Shown piece after piece: positions 15,717 to 25,920 of a stretch of DNA of 64,000 bases; positions within the stretch are counted from its first letter, which is position 1, and every line of letters begins with the position of its first letter. The notes beneath the pieces are model-generated. The model searched no databases and was not told where the DNA came from. It saw only the letters and a list, made by a program, of their open reading frames with translations. Made by a program: the position numbers and the translations under genes. This stretch comes from an uncultured Alphaproteobacteria bacterium (GTDB taxonomy: Bacteria; Pseudomonadota; Alphaproteobacteria; RF32; CAG-239). Location of the stretch: contig CALXTR010000001.1 of NCBI GenBank assembly GCA_944391475.1, forward strand, positions 62,001 through 126,000, given 5' to 3'.

Positions 15717-17302
15717 ATGATTTGTTCGCGCGTCTTTTTGAGGACTAAGTCCGGAAAGTCTTCTTGCACTTTGCCCAAATGCCATGCATTGCGCGCTAAG
15801 AAGACCAATTCGCCATCGTGGTCTTCGGCCAGGTTTAGCTGAGTGGCATTACGGAATTTTTCAAACATGGCTTTATTGGCGCATTCGACCCAACGAGCAG
15901 TGTAGTACTGTGTGGGTTCAAATACTACCGGAATGTTGAACTCATTTTTAATTCTATCTGCCATAACTTCAAACTGCAAAGTACCGACCACACCAACAAT
16001 CCATTCGGAGCCGACAATCGGCTTAAATACGCTGGCTCCGCCTTCTTCGGCAATTTGTTGTAAGGCAGCTCCTAAATGTTTAGATTTTAGCGGATCAAGA
16101 GCTCGGACACTCTTAAGCAATTCCGGTGCAAAACTTGGAATGCCGGTAACGTGAAGTTTTTCGCCTTCAGTTAAAGTATCGCCAATGCGGAGTTGTCCGT
16201 GGTTGGGGATACCGATAATATCTCCAGGAAAGGCATCTTCGGCAAGTTCGCGTTCTTGAGCCAAAAACATGACCGGAGTGGGCACTTTTAGTCCCTTACC
16301 GGTACGAACTTGGGTTAAGGTCATGCCGCGTTTGAAATGCCCAGAGCTAATGCGCATAAAAGCAATGCGGTCACGGTGTTTGGGATCCATATTGGCCTGA
16401 ATTTTGAAGATGAAGCCAGTGACTTTGTTTTCATCTGGAGAAATGGTTCTCTCGGCGGTTGGCTGCGGACGTGGGGTTGGTGCAATTTGATGCAAACCTT
16501 CCAAGACTTCGCGCACGCCAAAGTTATTAATGGCACTACCGAAAAAGACCGGAGTTTGGACGCCAGCTAAATAGCTTTCCAAGCTAAAGGGTGGGCAAAG
16601 TTCTTTGACCATCTCAACATCTTCGCGCAATTTTGCAACGGCTTGAGCCGGCAGCAACTGGTCTAATTTGGGGTCATCTAAACCTTGGCAGGTTTCAATC
16701 ACGGTATTAATCTGTGATTTATCTCCGGTTTTGTTCATCAAAATCAGCTGGTCGTTAAATAAATCGTAGCAGCCAAGAAAGTCTTTGCCCATGCCAATCG
16801 GCCAGCTAGCGGGTGTTACTTCTAAAGCTAAGGTTTTTTCAATGTCATCTAACAGTAAAAACGGGTCCATGCCTTCGCGGTCGAGTTTGCTAATAAAAGT
16901 GATAATCGGAACATCGCGCAGACGGCAGACCTCAAACAGTTTTTTTGTTTGAGCCTCAATACCTTTTGACGAATCGAGCACCATAACTGCCGAATCGACA
17001 GCAGTGAGCACACGATAGGTGTCTTCGGAAAAGTCCTCATGGCCCGGTGTATCCAAAAGGTTGAAGCTGATATCTTTATATTCAAAGCTCATGACCGAAG
17101 AGGCCACCGAAATTCCTCTTTCTTGTTCGACCTTCATCCAGTCGGAACGAGCACGACGAGCCTCGCCACGAGCTTTAACGGCTCCGGCTTGTTGAATGGC
17201 GCCTCCAAAAAGCAAGAGCTTTTCGGTTAATGTGGTTTTACCGGCGTCAGGGTGAGAGATTATCGCAAAAGTCTTGCGAGGATTTACTTTATTATCAGAC
17301 AT
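15713..17302 (-). CDS. prfC: Peptide chain release factor 3
   Basis: This is a 529-residue translational GTPase that recycles RF1/RF2 after peptide release. The G domain has SHPDAGKTTLTEKLL (G1), DTPGHEDFSEDTYR (G3) and SKLDREGMDP in the G4 region. Domain II and the RF3 C-terminal domain (VGVVGTLQFEVMADRI) follow. Length is normal. It is 33 bases downstream of the TPR-like gene and could be co-transcribed with it. Confidence 0.96.
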   Translation of the reverse strand: MSDNKVNPRKTFAIISHPDAGKTTLTEKLLLFGGAIQQAGAVKARGEARRARSDWMKVEQERGISVASSVMSFEYKDISFNLLDTPGHEDFSEDTYRVLTAVDSAVMVLDSSKGIEAQTKKLFEVCRLRDVPIITFISKLDREGMDPFLLLDDIEKTLALEVTPASWPIGMGKDFLGCYDLFNDQLILMNKTGDKSQINTVIETCQGLDDPKLDQLLPAQAVAKLREDVEMVKELCPPFSLESYLAGVQTPVFFGSAINNFGVREVLEGLHQIAPTPRPQPTAERTISPDENKVTGFIFKIQANMDPKHRDRIAFMRISSGHFKRGMTLTQVRTGKGLKVPTPVMFLAQERELAEDAFPGDIIGIPNHGQLRIGDTLTEGEKLHVTGIPSFAPELLKSVRALDPLKSKHLGAALQQIAEEGGASVFKPIVGSEWIVGVVGTLQFEVMADRIKNEFNIPVVFEPTQYYTARWVECANKAMFEKFRNATQLNLAEDHDGELVFLARNAWHLGKVQEDFPDLVLKKTREQII

Positions 17303-17335
17303 TATGATATTTCGATACTCAAATTATTAAGATTA

Positions 17336-18673
17336 CTAAAACGGACTGCTCACGTTAGGAATCAGCGGCTGTGGAGCTGGGGTGTTAGCTGCATTGTTCT
17401 CAGCTACGGGAGCAGAAGTGATGATTTCAACCGAACTTTCAACCACCTCAGTATTGTTGGGCTCACTTACGGTAGGGGTGGCAACCGGAGAAACCGGCAT
17501 CACCTCTTTGGCTGCATTAGCTGATGTTTGAGTGTTATTGGTGTTTTTAGGAGTAGGTTGTGCCTTGAGGTTTGCTGTGTTTGTTGAGGCACGATTTACG
17601 CCTAAATATTTTTCAATAGCTTGTTTCTCTTTGGCTTTTTCCTTTGAGGTGATTAGTTGCAAATCATAGAGAATTTCTAATTTGCGCAAGTCTTTAGCTG
17701 CACTTAAAATATCACGCGAGGGAGCTTTGGGTTTCATGCGTTGACGAGGAGTAGGGGGCAACAGCGCCTCAATAATGACATCGCGCTCGGCAGAGAATTC
17801 TCGTGGGGTAATTGCGCGAGATTCAACGGCCTCTTTTAAGGCATTAATGCGCTCAATTATCAAATCAGGCGAGGGAACTGACTTATCAACTCCATAGGCA
17901 GGAGGAGTGTGAGTTAAAGGTAGTAAACCGCCGATATTGGTGTTGCGGGCATTTAAAAATTCTTCTTTGGTGACCAGGTCTTTTTCGGCCAGTTCTTTAA
18001 GAATCAGAAAACGCGAAATTACATTTTGTTCAGGTTCGGAAAACAGCACCTCAACTGCTTGGAGCTCTTCGGCGGTACTGGGTTGTTGGTTGGCAATGTT
18101 TCTCTTTTCTCTTAAAAACAAGGCTTCTTCAATTGCCGAGCGACGTTGCGCTTTTCCGGCTTCTTTACTGATGTTGAAAACTTTGGTGCCGTTTTGGTCT
18201 TCAATCACGAGTTTGCTTTGCTTGACATTAATCAAACGCAATCTTTTTTGGGCTAATTCGGTCATTTTAACCGGAGTTCCGCCTTGGGAACCAAGAACGG
18301 TAGTGGCATCGCCGCCATAAATCATCAAATCCTCATAATATTGACGGGCGCGATTAGGGCGTCCCAATTGCTCATAAACCAAAGCCCCAACCATGAGTGC
18401 TTGAGGGTTCTTAGGATTGTCATTTAAGGCATTAATCACGTGGTTTTCAGCCTCAGAGAATTTGCCCTGAGAATAGGCAACCGTGGCTAAGCGGGCTTCT
18501 TTGGTGCCGCCGTCGTTGAAGGTCAACATATTATAAGTTTCAGGGCTGGTATGCTCTTTAACCAAGCTACAAGCACCGCAAATGCATGTAATTGCAGCCA
18601 GTAAAGAAAGGTTACGGATACTTTGAGCTGAAAACACCGATTGACTCCTTAAATGTTCTTCTTCTTTGCGCAT
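17336..18673 (-). CDS. TPR-like envelope protein of unknown function
   Basis: This is a 445-residue protein. A hydrophobic segment at about residues 22-40 (NLSLLAAITCICGAC) looks like a signal or membrane anchor. The Cys pattern could be a lipobox, but the residue three before the last Cys is unusual. Residues about 60-110 fit two tetratricopeptide repeats (ATVAYSQGKFSEAENHVINA and the following segment). The middle is helical and the last 110 residues are rich in Pro, Asn, Thr and Ala, probably disordered. The ATG at 18673 is preferred over an in-frame TTG at 18682. Function unknown. Confidence 0.65.
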   Translation of the reverse strand: MRKEEEHLRSQSVFSAQSIRNLSLLAAITCICGACSLVKEHTSPETYNMLTFNDGGTKEARLATVAYSQGKFSEAENHVINALNDNPKNPQALMVGALVYEQLGRPNRARQYYEDLMIYGGDATTVLGSQGGTPVKMTELAQKRLRLINVKQSKLVIEDQNGTKVFNISKEAGKAQRRSAIEEALFLREKRNIANQQPSTAEELQAVEVLFSEPEQNVISRFLILKELAEKDLVTKEEFLNARNTNIGGLLPLTHTPPAYGVDKSVPSPDLIIERINALKEAVESRAITPREFSAERDVIIEALLPPTPRQRMKPKAPSRDILSAAKDLRKLEILYDLQLITSKEKAKEKQAIEKYLGVNRASTNTANLKAQPTPKNTNNTQTSANAAKEVMPVSPVATPTVSEPNNTEVVESSVEIITSAPVAENNAANTPAPQPLIPNVSSPF

Positions 18674-18728
18674 AATAGACAATATTAACTTATATTACAA
18701 TAATTTTGTTTGCTTTGTGAATTTTGGC

Positions 18729-18756
18729 TTGATTTAAAATTTATTTTATGTACTAT
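18729..18756 (+). promoter_or_regulatory. Promoter of tRNA-Leu
   Basis: TTGATT at 18729-18734, a 16-base spacer, and TACTAT at 18751-18756. It ends 24 bases before the tRNA. Confidence 0.6.
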
Positions 18757-18780
18757 GCAAAGCAATTACTATCGTGAATT

Positions 18781-18866
<86 letters not shown>

Positions 18867-18892
18867 GCTCTTTTGCTAAGAGCTTGGTTTTA
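18867..18892 (+). terminator. Weak terminator after tRNA-Leu
   Basis: GCTCTT pairs with AAGAGC, followed by TTGGTTTT. Some transcripts may continue into tig. Confidence 0.5.
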
Positions 18893-18916
18893 ACCCATCT
18901 TAATTAGAGAAATAAA

Positions 18917-20359
18917 ATGAAGGTTACAGAATTAAAGTCTGAAGGTTTGAAAAAACAATATAAAGTGTTGGTGGAAGCTCAAGAGTTTGAGAAAAAAGTT
19001 GATGCTAAAATCAGCGAAATTGCTAAAACTGTGAAACTCCCCGGTTTCCGCGTCGGTAAAGCTCCTCTTTCCATGCTCAAACAAAAATATGCTCCCGCGG
19101 TTAAAGGTGAGGTCTTGGAAGATTTGGTGCGCCAATCTGCTGACGATTTGATTAAGGAGAAAAATCTCCGTCCGGCGATGATGCCAGATATCAAAATTAC
19201 CGCTTTCAAAGATGGTGAAGATGTTGAATTTGAAGTCGCTTTTGAGAATCTGCCCGAAATTAAGGCCGGAAGTTTTGATAAAATTGCTCTGGATAAATAT
19301 ATGGCAGAAGTGGCTAAAGAAGAAGTTGATAAAGCTCTAAACTACATCGCACAAACTCGTCGCGAAAGAACTAAAGTGAGCGAATCTCGTGCTGCTAAAA
19401 AAGGTGATACCACTGTTATCGATTTTGTTGGTTCGGTTGATGGGGTAGAATTCCAAGGCGGTAAAGGTAATGATTATCCTTTGGAACTTGGTTCAGGCTC
19501 CTTTATTCCGGGGTTTGAAGATCAACTTATCGGCAAAAACGTTGGTGACAAAGTTGATGTTAAAGTTAAGTTCCCTGAAAATTATCATGCTAAAGATTTG
19601 GCTGGTAAAGATGCTGTTTTTGCAGTGGAAATTAAAGAATTGTTGGAGCCTAAAGAAGTTAAAATTGATGATGAATTTGCAAAATCTTTAGGTGAAGAAA
19701 GTCTTGAAAAATTGCGCGAAGCAATTTCAGGGCGTATTAAGAGCGATTATGAGCAAGCTTCTAAAATGAAACTTAAAAAAGCTTTGCTCGATGCTTTGGA
19801 TAAAGAGTATACTTTTGAAGTACCGGAAGGCTTGGTTGAGGCTGAGTTCAAATCTATCTTCTCTCAATATGAACAAGCTAAGAAAAATAATCAGCTCGAT
19901 GCTGAAGATTTGGAAAAATCTGAAGATGCTCTCAAAGAAGAATACAAAAATATTGCTGTGCGTCGGGTTAAACTCGGTTTGTTGCTCTCTGAAGTTGGTA
20001 AAGAGGCCAAAATTACGGTTGAACCTGATGATGTAAACAAAGCTATTATGGCTGAGGCTCGCAAATTCCCCGGTCAAGAAAAAGCTGTGTTTGATTTCTA
20101 TCTGAAGAATAAGCAAGCTGTTGAGTCTTTGAAAGCTCCGATTTTTGAAGAAAAAATCGTGGATCATATCCTGAGCAAAGTAAAACTCAATGAAAAGATT
20201 GTATCTGTAGAAGAACTTTATAAGTTTGATGATGAAGTTCCGGCTGCTAAAAAAGCTAAAGCTGCTCCTAAAAAAGAGGCTAAAGCTAAAAAAGATGAAA
20301 AAGCCGAAGCTGAACCTAAAGCGAAAAAAGAATCGGCAACTAAGAAAAAATCTGCTTAG
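18917..20359 (+). CDS. tig: Trigger factor (ribosome-associated chaperone)
   Basis: This is a 480-residue chaperone and peptidyl-prolyl isomerase that binds nascent chains at the ribosome exit. The N-terminal ribosome-binding domain has GFRVGKAPLSMLKQKY. The FKBP domain (about 150-245) includes GDTTVIDFVGSVDGVEF and LGSGSFIPGFEDQL. The rest is the helical chaperone domain. A 45-residue tail made almost only of Lys, Ala and Glu extends past the usual end. It is the only gene between the tRNA and a strong terminator. Confidence 0.95.
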   Translation: MKVTELKSEGLKKQYKVLVEAQEFEKKVDAKISEIAKTVKLPGFRVGKAPLSMLKQKYAPAVKGEVLEDLVRQSADDLIKEKNLRPAMMPDIKITAFKDGEDVEFEVAFENLPEIKAGSFDKIALDKYMAEVAKEEVDKALNYIAQTRRERTKVSESRAAKKGDTTVIDFVGSVDGVEFQGGKGNDYPLELGSGSFIPGFEDQLIGKNVGDKVDVKVKFPENYHAKDLAGKDAVFAVEIKELLEPKEVKIDDEFAKSLGEESLEKLREAISGRIKSDYEQASKMKLKKALLDALDKEYTFEVPEGLVEAEFKSIFSQYEQAKKNNQLDAEDLEKSEDALKEEYKNIAVRRVKLGLLLSEVGKEAKITVEPDDVNKAIMAEARKFPGQEKAVFDFYLKNKQAVESLKAPIFEEKIVDHILSKVKLNEKIVSVEELYKFDDEVPAAKKAKAAPKKEAKAKKDEKAEAEPKAKKESATKKKSA

Positions 20360-20381
20360 TCTGCTCTTGGTCTTCAAAATA

Positions 20382-20408
20382 AAAACCCCGGTTAGTCCGG
20401 GGTTTTTT
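20382..20408. terminator. Bidirectional terminator between tig and hdaA
   Basis: AAAAACCCCGG, loop TTAGT, CCGGGG, TTTTTT. It serves the convergent pair. Confidence 0.88.
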
Positions 20409-20436
20409 GTTGAGAAAATTTGAAGTTTTAGTTTAC

Positions 20437-21168
20437 TTAAAACAATTCGCCCTGGAGTTTGGCATTGTCCAAAACTGACATGGCTTCTTTGATAATTGGG
20501 ATGGAAACAGCGCGCTTGCGGGAAAGGGAGATACGGTCGGTTTCTTCAACTAATTTGCGCGCATAGGAAAAGGAACGCTGCATATTGGATACTATATAAT
20601 TAACCAATTCCGGAGTCACAAAAATTTGGCGGTCAGTGAATAATTTAACCAACAAACAGGACAACAAGTCGTCATCGGGAGATTTTATCTCTATGGCAGG
20701 TACAATATTTAAGCGAGATTGCAAGTCAGGAAGTGGCAAATTTAATCGGGCAGGAGCAATCTCGGAGGTGAACAAGATGTTGCCGCCTTCATTGCGATAT
20801 AAGTTATAAAGGTGAAACATGGCTTCATAGTTCATCTCATGACAGAGGTTTTCTACCACCAAGCAGCGGTGCTGAGCAAAAAGTTGGTGCGGAGTTTCTA
20901 GTTTAACATCTTTAGCCTGGACACTTGGTATGCGGTAGGGAAAATGGTCATATTGAGCCACATTATTGCTGAAAACATTGGCTAAATGTGATTTGCCGCA
21001 GCCCTCGCTTCCATAAATACAGATAGCAAAGTAGGGCCAGTTAGGCCAACGGTCTATCATCTCTACGGCTTCTATATTGCAATCTGCGACCAGGAAATCT
21101 TCTTTATCAAGACTAGGACGGTGCGGAAATTCTATCGGCAATTGTTCGAGCTTATTTGCATGAGCCAT
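20437..21168 (-). CDS. hdaA: DnaA-related replication regulator HdaA
   Basis: This 243-residue protein resembles the AAA+ part of DnaA without its DNA-binding domain. It opens with LPIEFPHRPSLDKEDFLVA and has Walker A YGSEGCGKSHLANV at about 51-65. Hda/HdaA proteins bind the sliding clamp and stimulate ATP hydrolysis by DnaA; the early Q-L-P-I segment fits the usual clamp-binding site. It follows cckA by six bases on the same strand, so it is likely part of that operon. Confidence 0.85.
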   Translation of the reverse strand: MAHANKLEQLPIEFPHRPSLDKEDFLVADCNIEAVEMIDRWPNWPYFAICIYGSEGCGKSHLANVFSNNVAQYDHFPYRIPSVQAKDVKLETPHQLFAQHRCLVVENLCHEMNYEAMFHLYNLYRNEGGNILFTSEIAPARLNLPLPDLQSRLNIVPAIEIKSPDDDLLSCLLVKLFTDRQIFVTPELVNYIVSNMQRSFSYARKLVEETDRISLSRKRAVSIPIIKEAMSVLDNAKLQGELF

Positions 21169-21174
21169 AGTGTT

Positions 21175-23841
21175 TTAATTCTCCGCTTGGTTTAATACGT
21201 CAAAAACTTTTTTAGTCAGGTCGCCTAAGCTGAACGGTTTGGCGATGAAGTCAAAGTCGTCAGAATTGCTGAGACCTTGGCGAGCTATCTCTTCCGAATA
21301 TCCCGAAGCGAGAATTATTTTGATTCCGGGTATTTTCTCTTTGACAATAGCAGCCAGTTCAGCACCGCTCATACCGGGCAGCATCATGTCGGTGAGCAGG
21401 AGGTCAAAATGGCAATCTTGTTCTAATTGTTCTAGCGCATTTTCAGATGAATTGCAACTGATTATGTCATAACCTTTTTTCTTCAAAGCACGGGTGGCAA
21501 AAGTGCGGACCGAATCTTCATCTTCTACAAACAAAATCCGAATCGAGGAGGCATCTTTAGTTTGATTGTGCTCAAAATTGCGGTCAATCATTGAGACATT
21601 AAGACCAAAAATCATCTTGCCGTTGACGGTGGTGACCGGACTTTTGATGGTTTCTTTGACGGTTAGAACCGGAGTGCCGTCGGCGTTTTTGACTTCGTGT
21701 TTGTCTGTAGTGTCAGCATTATTTTCTTCTTCTGCATTGCTCTCAAAACGCGGGAGATAAACCGAAAAAGTAGTGCCCTGACCAACCACACTATCGACCT
21801 TGATAAAGCCCTCTGTTTGGCGGACAATACCATAAACCATGGCTAAGCCCAGACCGGTGCCGGAGCCAACCACGTTTTGTTTGGTGGAGAAAAACGGATC
21901 AAAAATGCGGCTGAGGTTTTCGGGCGGAATGCCACAACCGGTATCAATTACATCTATGACCACAAACTCACCGGGTTTGATGGTATCAGCTCCAAACTGA
22001 TAGGGTTCGGTTAAGGTTTCGACATGGGTATTAATATTAATGGTGCCGTGTCCGTCCATGGCATCTTTGGCATTAATGGCTAAATTGAGAATGACCTGCG
22101 AAAACTGAGTGGGGTCAACACGCACGTAGCCTAACTCATTGCTATGGTAAAATTTGAGAACAATTTGTTCGCCTAAAATGCGTTTTAACATCAGGCTCAG
22201 CTCAGTGAATTTTTCTGTAATATCAATTAATTTTGGTTTTAAGGGTTGTTTGCGGGAGAAGGCCAATAGCTGGCGAACCAAGCCGGCAGCGCGGTTGGCA
22301 TTTTGTTTAATCTGAGTTAAGTCGGCAAAAGATGGGTCGCCAACGCCGTGCCTTTGCAACAATAAATCGCAAAATCCTATCATCGCGGTCAGAAGATTGT
22401 TGAAATCGTGAGCCACACCGCCGGCTAATTGTCCGATGGCCTGCATTTTTTGGGCCTGAGCAAATTGTTGCTCCAAGCTTTTTTGTTTGGTGGCATCTAT
22501 CAGATAAATCACCAAGCCATCGCTATTGGTGCCGGCAGAATAGAACTTCTGCATCGGACTGATGTAAAAAGAGGCAATTTTTTCTTCTTTATCAAACTTT
22601 AAGTGAACGTCAATGCTGGCAGAGGAAACACTACCACTGATGACATTGGCAAAGTTTTGTTGAAGTTTGTTGATGTCTTCCTCGCTCATGCGTTCAAACA
22701 AGCTATGTTCTTTAATTGTCTCGGCATCTGTGTGTAAAAATGAGGCAGCAGTTTGGTTGCAACTGCGAATCGTGGCGGTGCTGTCGGTAAAAATAATTCC
22801 GACCGGCGCATAGTTAAACAGCCAGCTGATTTTATCATATGCTGAGTTCAAATCGCTATGAAGTTGCTTATCGCCCGGAAGATTGCTAACAGCAACACCT
22901 CGGGTCTTAATTTGCTGATTTTCGCGGAAGTTTTCGTGCAGGACATAACATTCAATAGCTTCATCATCGGCGGTGGTGAAATATAATTTACCTTGCCAAG
23001 AAGCACTGGGATCTGGAAGTTTGGATACCGCCGAGGTAAAATTTTCTAGTTTGTGGCCTAAGAGTTCTTCGCGGCTACGTTCAAGCATTTGGGCAAAGGC
23101 GTGGTTGATATATTCTATCTTATGCTCGCGGTCTATGACATACAATCCGACCGGGAGGTAGTCTAAAAAGTCGTGCAAAGATTTTCGCTCTTCATGGAAA
23201 ATTTGTTCCATGTTCTTTTCAGCGGTGATATTTTTGCAACTCCAGAATAGGTAAGTATCTTTGCGGATGGCTTTAATTGAATATGGCCCCTCAAAGATAT
23301 CTGCTTTTTTTAAGAAAATCGGGCTGACACTTACCTCAAACCATTCTTCGTCGTTAAATAAGCGGGCATTGTTGCTGTTAAAACGCAGCGCCAGACTAAC
23401 GGTTTCGGGGCTCAAATTTTCGCAGGCGGCCTTAAGGGTGCAAAGAGCGGCCTTGTTGCTTTTTCCGTCGGCTAAATTGCTTTCTAAAAACTTGAAGACG
23501 CAATCTTGTTTGAACAAATCTTTGGCGCGTTCATTTTCAATAATGGTTTCAAGACGAGAGTTTTCTATCCGCTTGGCTTGCATTTCGTTTTTCAAAATTT
23601 CGTTGGCAAAACCTCCATATGTCATGGCGGCTTCTCCGTCGCTGATGGTTTTAAGTGTGAGATAAATGCAAAGCGAACTTATCAGCAGCATGGCAAAAAT
23701 TAGGTATATCTGGTATTCCGGCCACAAGAGAAACAAGATGATGTTGATAGTTAAGAACACTAAAGCGTAGGCTAGGGAGATTAGTCTGCTTTGGAGTTTT
23801 TTATCTGGGCGATTATTTTTTGAGCTGCATAACATATCCAA
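21175..23841 (-). CDS. cckA: Hybrid sensor histidine kinase CckA
   Basis: This is an 888-residue inner-membrane kinase. Two helices lie at about 18-64. Three PAS-like regions follow (about 110-205, 222-320, 338-455). The HisKA box is [16 protein letters not shown], with the phospho-accepting His near 478. The ATPase domain has [19 protein letters not shown] and [12 protein letters not shown]. The C-terminal receiver has ILFVEDED and [13 protein letters not shown] with the phospho-acceptor Asp. In alphaproteobacteria CckA controls CtrA through ChpT. The start overlaps the 3' end of flhB by 29 bases. An in-frame ATG six bases later is also possible. Confidence 0.92.
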   Translation of the reverse strand: MDMLCSSKNNRPDKKLQSRLISLAYALVFLTINIILFLLWPEYQIYLIFAMLLISSLCIYLTLKTISDGEAAMTYGGFANEILKNEMQAKRIENSRLETIIENERAKDLFKQDCVFKFLESNLADGKSNKAALCTLKAACENLSPETVSLALRFNSNNARLFNDEEWFEVSVSPIFLKKADIFEGPYSIKAIRKDTYLFWSCKNITAEKNMEQIFHEERKSLHDFLDYLPVGLYVIDREHKIEYINHAFAQMLERSREELLGHKLENFTSAVSKLPDPSASWQGKLYFTTADDEAIECYVLHENFRENQQIKTRGVAVSNLPGDKQLHSDLNSAYDKISWLFNYAPVGIIFTDSTATIRSCNQTAASFLHTDAETIKEHSLFERMSEEDINKLQQNFANVISGSVSSASIDVHLKFDKEEKIASFYISPMQKFYSAGTNSDGLVIYLIDATKQKSLEQQFAQAQKMQAIGQLAGGVAHDFNNLLTAMIGFCDLLLQRHGVGDPSFADLTQIKQNANRAAGLVRQLLAFSRKQPLKPKLIDITEKFTELSLMLKRILGEQIVLKFYHSNELGYVRVDPTQFSQVILNLAINAKDAMDGHGTININTHVETLTEPYQFGADTIKPGEFVVIDVIDTGCGIPPENLSRIFDPFFSTKQNVVGSGTGLGLAMVYGIVRQTEGFIKVDSVVGQGTTFSVYLPRFESNAEEENNADTTDKHEVKNADGTPVLTVKETIKSPVTTVNGKMIFGLNVSMIDRNFEHNQTKDASSIRILFVEDEDSVRTFATRALKKKGYDIISCNSSENALEQLEQDCHFDLLLTDMMLPGMSGAELAAIVKEKIPGIKIILASGYSEEIARQGLSNSDDFDFIAKPFSLGDLTKKVFDVLNQAEN

Positions 23842-24877
23842 TTACCTCAGCAACGGCTTTGTAGTGTTCGGTCGGAATGGCTTGATCTAGTTCGGCGCTG
23901 GCAAACAGAGCACGAGCTAGTGGCGGGTTCTCGACTATCGGAATTTCATGTTCTTCGGCGATAGACTTGATACGGAGTGCGACATTGTCAACACCTTTGG
24001 CCAAAACGACCGGTGCTTCCATTGTATCCATTTTATATTCAAGTGCAATCGCATAATGCGTCGGGTTGACAATTACTACGTCGGCTTTGGGAACATTGTC
24101 CATCATACGGTGGCGAGCACGTTCCATACGGACTTGGCGAATTCGTGATTTGACCAAAGGATCACCTTCGACTTGTTTGTATTCATCTTTGACCTCTTGT
24201 TTGGTCATGCGTAATTTCTTTAAGTGAGTATATTTTTGGTAGGCATAGTCGGCGATGGCAATGACTAAAACGGCTATAGCTACACTAAACAGCAGCAAAA
24301 CAACCAAGTTGTGTATAAACTGTAAAATTCCCATTGTATCCATAGTGGGGAGTAACTCAAATTTGGAAAGGTCGGGCTTAATTACCAAATATGCAATATA
24401 GGTCACTACCGTAATTTTGATGATGCCTTTTAAGCTCTCGACTATTTTTTTCATATTGATGAATTTGGGAAGAGCCGCAAATATGTTGAGTTTGTTCCAA
24501 TCGGGAAGTAGCTTTTTGGGGGCATAGACGAATCCGGTCTGGGCAATGTTGGCGGTGATGCCAAATATCATAAAAACCAGAAACGGTAAGGCCAAAATTT
24601 TTAATAAGCCTATGCTGACATTAAATAACATTAGTCGGATGTGTGGTAAATCCATGGGGATATTTTCCGGCATTTCGATAAATTTGTAGCTTAAATTTAA
24701 ATACCAGCGACCAAGATAGGGTAAAAGAAGCCAAATTACAATCAGCATGCCCAAAAACATAATAAAGCTTTTGGCCTCTTGGGATATGGCAATATCGCCT
24801 TCTTCTTTGGCTTTGCTTATCTTTCGTTCGGAAGGTTCTTCCGTTTTGGAGGCTTCATCTTCGTCTTCAGCTACCAT
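23813..24877 (-). CDS. flhB: Flagellar export apparatus protein FlhB
   Basis: This is a 354-residue export-gate component. The acidic N-terminus is followed by TEEPSERKISKAKEEGDIA and four membrane helices. The cytoplasmic domain has the self-cleavage site NPTHYAIALEY at about residue 265. FlhB switches the exporter from rod/hook to filament substrates. It starts 7 bases after fliR and overlaps cckA. Length is normal and the catalytic Asn-Pro is present. Confidence 0.96.
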   Translation of the reverse strand: MVAEDEDEASKTEEPSERKISKAKEEGDIAISQEAKSFIMFLGMLIVIWLLLPYLGRWYLNLSYKFIEMPENIPMDLPHIRLMLFNVSIGLLKILALPFLVFMIFGITANIAQTGFVYAPKKLLPDWNKLNIFAALPKFINMKKIVESLKGIIKITVVTYIAYLVIKPDLSKFELLPTMDTMGILQFIHNLVVLLLFSVAIAVLVIAIADYAYQKYTHLKKLRMTKQEVKDEYKQVEGDPLVKSRIRQVRMERARHRMMDNVPKADVVIVNPTHYAIALEYKMDTMEAPVVLAKGVDNVALRIKSIAEEHEIPIVENPPLARALFASAELDQAIPTEHYKAVAEVIGYVMQLKK

Positions 24878-24884
24878 TAGACAC

Positions 24885-25640
24885 CTACTTTACCAGCAGT
24901 TGCAACTCTGATTCATAATAGCGAACAAACCAGAGAACCATTATCGGAAGGGTTAAAAACAACACTCCTAAACCTAAGTAAATTTGCATAGGTAAGGACA
25001 AGAAAAAAATGTTAAGTTGGGGCATGAGCCGTGAAACCAGCCCCATGCCGGAATAAAATATAATCGTAAAAGCTATGAAGGGTGAACCAATCTTGAAACC
25101 TAATATAAAACTTTTGTTGAGCATTTGGCTTAGGTAATCGGCCATATTGCCGGTGGGAAGTTCGCCTCCAAACGGAAAATTGTGATAACTATCGATAACG
25201 GCACTGAACATCAGATGGTGCAAGTTGGTGGTGAACACAACGAGCAGGGCAACTAAGCTTAAAAAAGTTTCTAAGACTATTGATTGGGTTTGAAAAGATG
25301 GGTCAAACATTTGGGCGTTGGAAAAACCGGTGGCTTGTCCGGCAATGTTTCCGGCTAGGTTTACCGCCTGGAACATTATCTGCATAATCAGCCCTAAAAA
25401 TATCCCATAGCAAATTTCAAATAAGCAAAAACGAATTATTTCTCCCATGTCTCCTCTTGGAACGGGAATTTGTTCAGAAACCAGCGGAGTGGCAACTAAG
25501 GTTACGGCTAGAGCGATGCACAGACGAACTCTCATATTGACATAACTGCTCATAAGACCCGGCATAACCATAAATGCTGAGCCCATGCGAAGAAAAACCA
25601 AGATAAAGGCATATATTTCAAGGTTTATCAGTCGGGTCAT
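24885..25640 (-). CDS. fliR: Flagellar biosynthesis protein FliR
   Basis: This is a 251-residue polytopic membrane protein of the export gate, with about six helices. MGSAFMVMPGL near the N-terminus and the GQATGFSNAQMFDP loop in the middle are typical of FliR. It lies 4 bases after fliQ and 7 before flhB, in one operon. Confidence 0.94.
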   Translation of the reverse strand: MTRLINLEIYAFILVFLRMGSAFMVMPGLMSSYVNMRVRLCIALAVTLVATPLVSEQIPVPRGDMGEIIRFCLFEICYGIFLGLIMQIMFQAVNLAGNIAGQATGFSNAQMFDPSFQTQSIVLETFLSLVALLVVFTTNLHHLMFSAVIDSYHNFPFGGELPTGNMADYLSQMLNKSFILGFKIGSPFIAFTIIFYSGMGLVSRLMPQLNIFFLSLPMQIYLGLGVLFLTLPIMVLWFVRYYESELQLLVK

Positions 25641-25644
25641 TTAT

Positions 25645-25911
25645 TTATCCGCCATTGACAATTCGGTCAAACAAGCCTTCAGCCAAATTTTTCATTTGGC
25701 CAAACATAAAGGGAAAAAGTAAAATCAAAGTTACAAATACACCAATGATTTTGGGAACAAAAGCTAAGGTCATTTCTTGGATTTGGGTCAGAGCTTGGAA
25801 TATACCAATAATCAGACCGATAAACAAAGCAACCAGCAATACCGGACTGACAACTTTTATCAGAGTGAAAAGTGCTTCGCGCGAAATGTCTAATACTTCT
25901 ACTTCGTTCAT
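25645..25911 (-). CDS. fliQ: Flagellar biosynthesis protein FliQ
   Basis: This 88-residue protein has two membrane helices, VVSPVLLVALFIGLIIGIFQ and a second at 53-75, joined by the loop ALTQIQEMTLAFVPK that is typical of FliQ. It lies directly before fliR. fliP, usually adjacent, is not present; the preceding gene encodes a glycoside-hydrolase-like protein. Confidence 0.95.
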   Translation of the reverse strand: MNEVEVLDISREALFTLIKVVSPVLLVALFIGLIIGIFQALTQIQEMTLAFVPKIIGVFVTLILLFPFMFGQMKNLAEGLFDRIVNGG

Positions 25912-25920
25912 GCCTAGAGC

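Noticed and set aside
19727-20377. A 216-codon open frame antisense to tig
   Set aside because: Its product is Phe/Arg/Ser low-complexity sequence produced by the Lys-rich codons of tig on the other strand, with no start signal.
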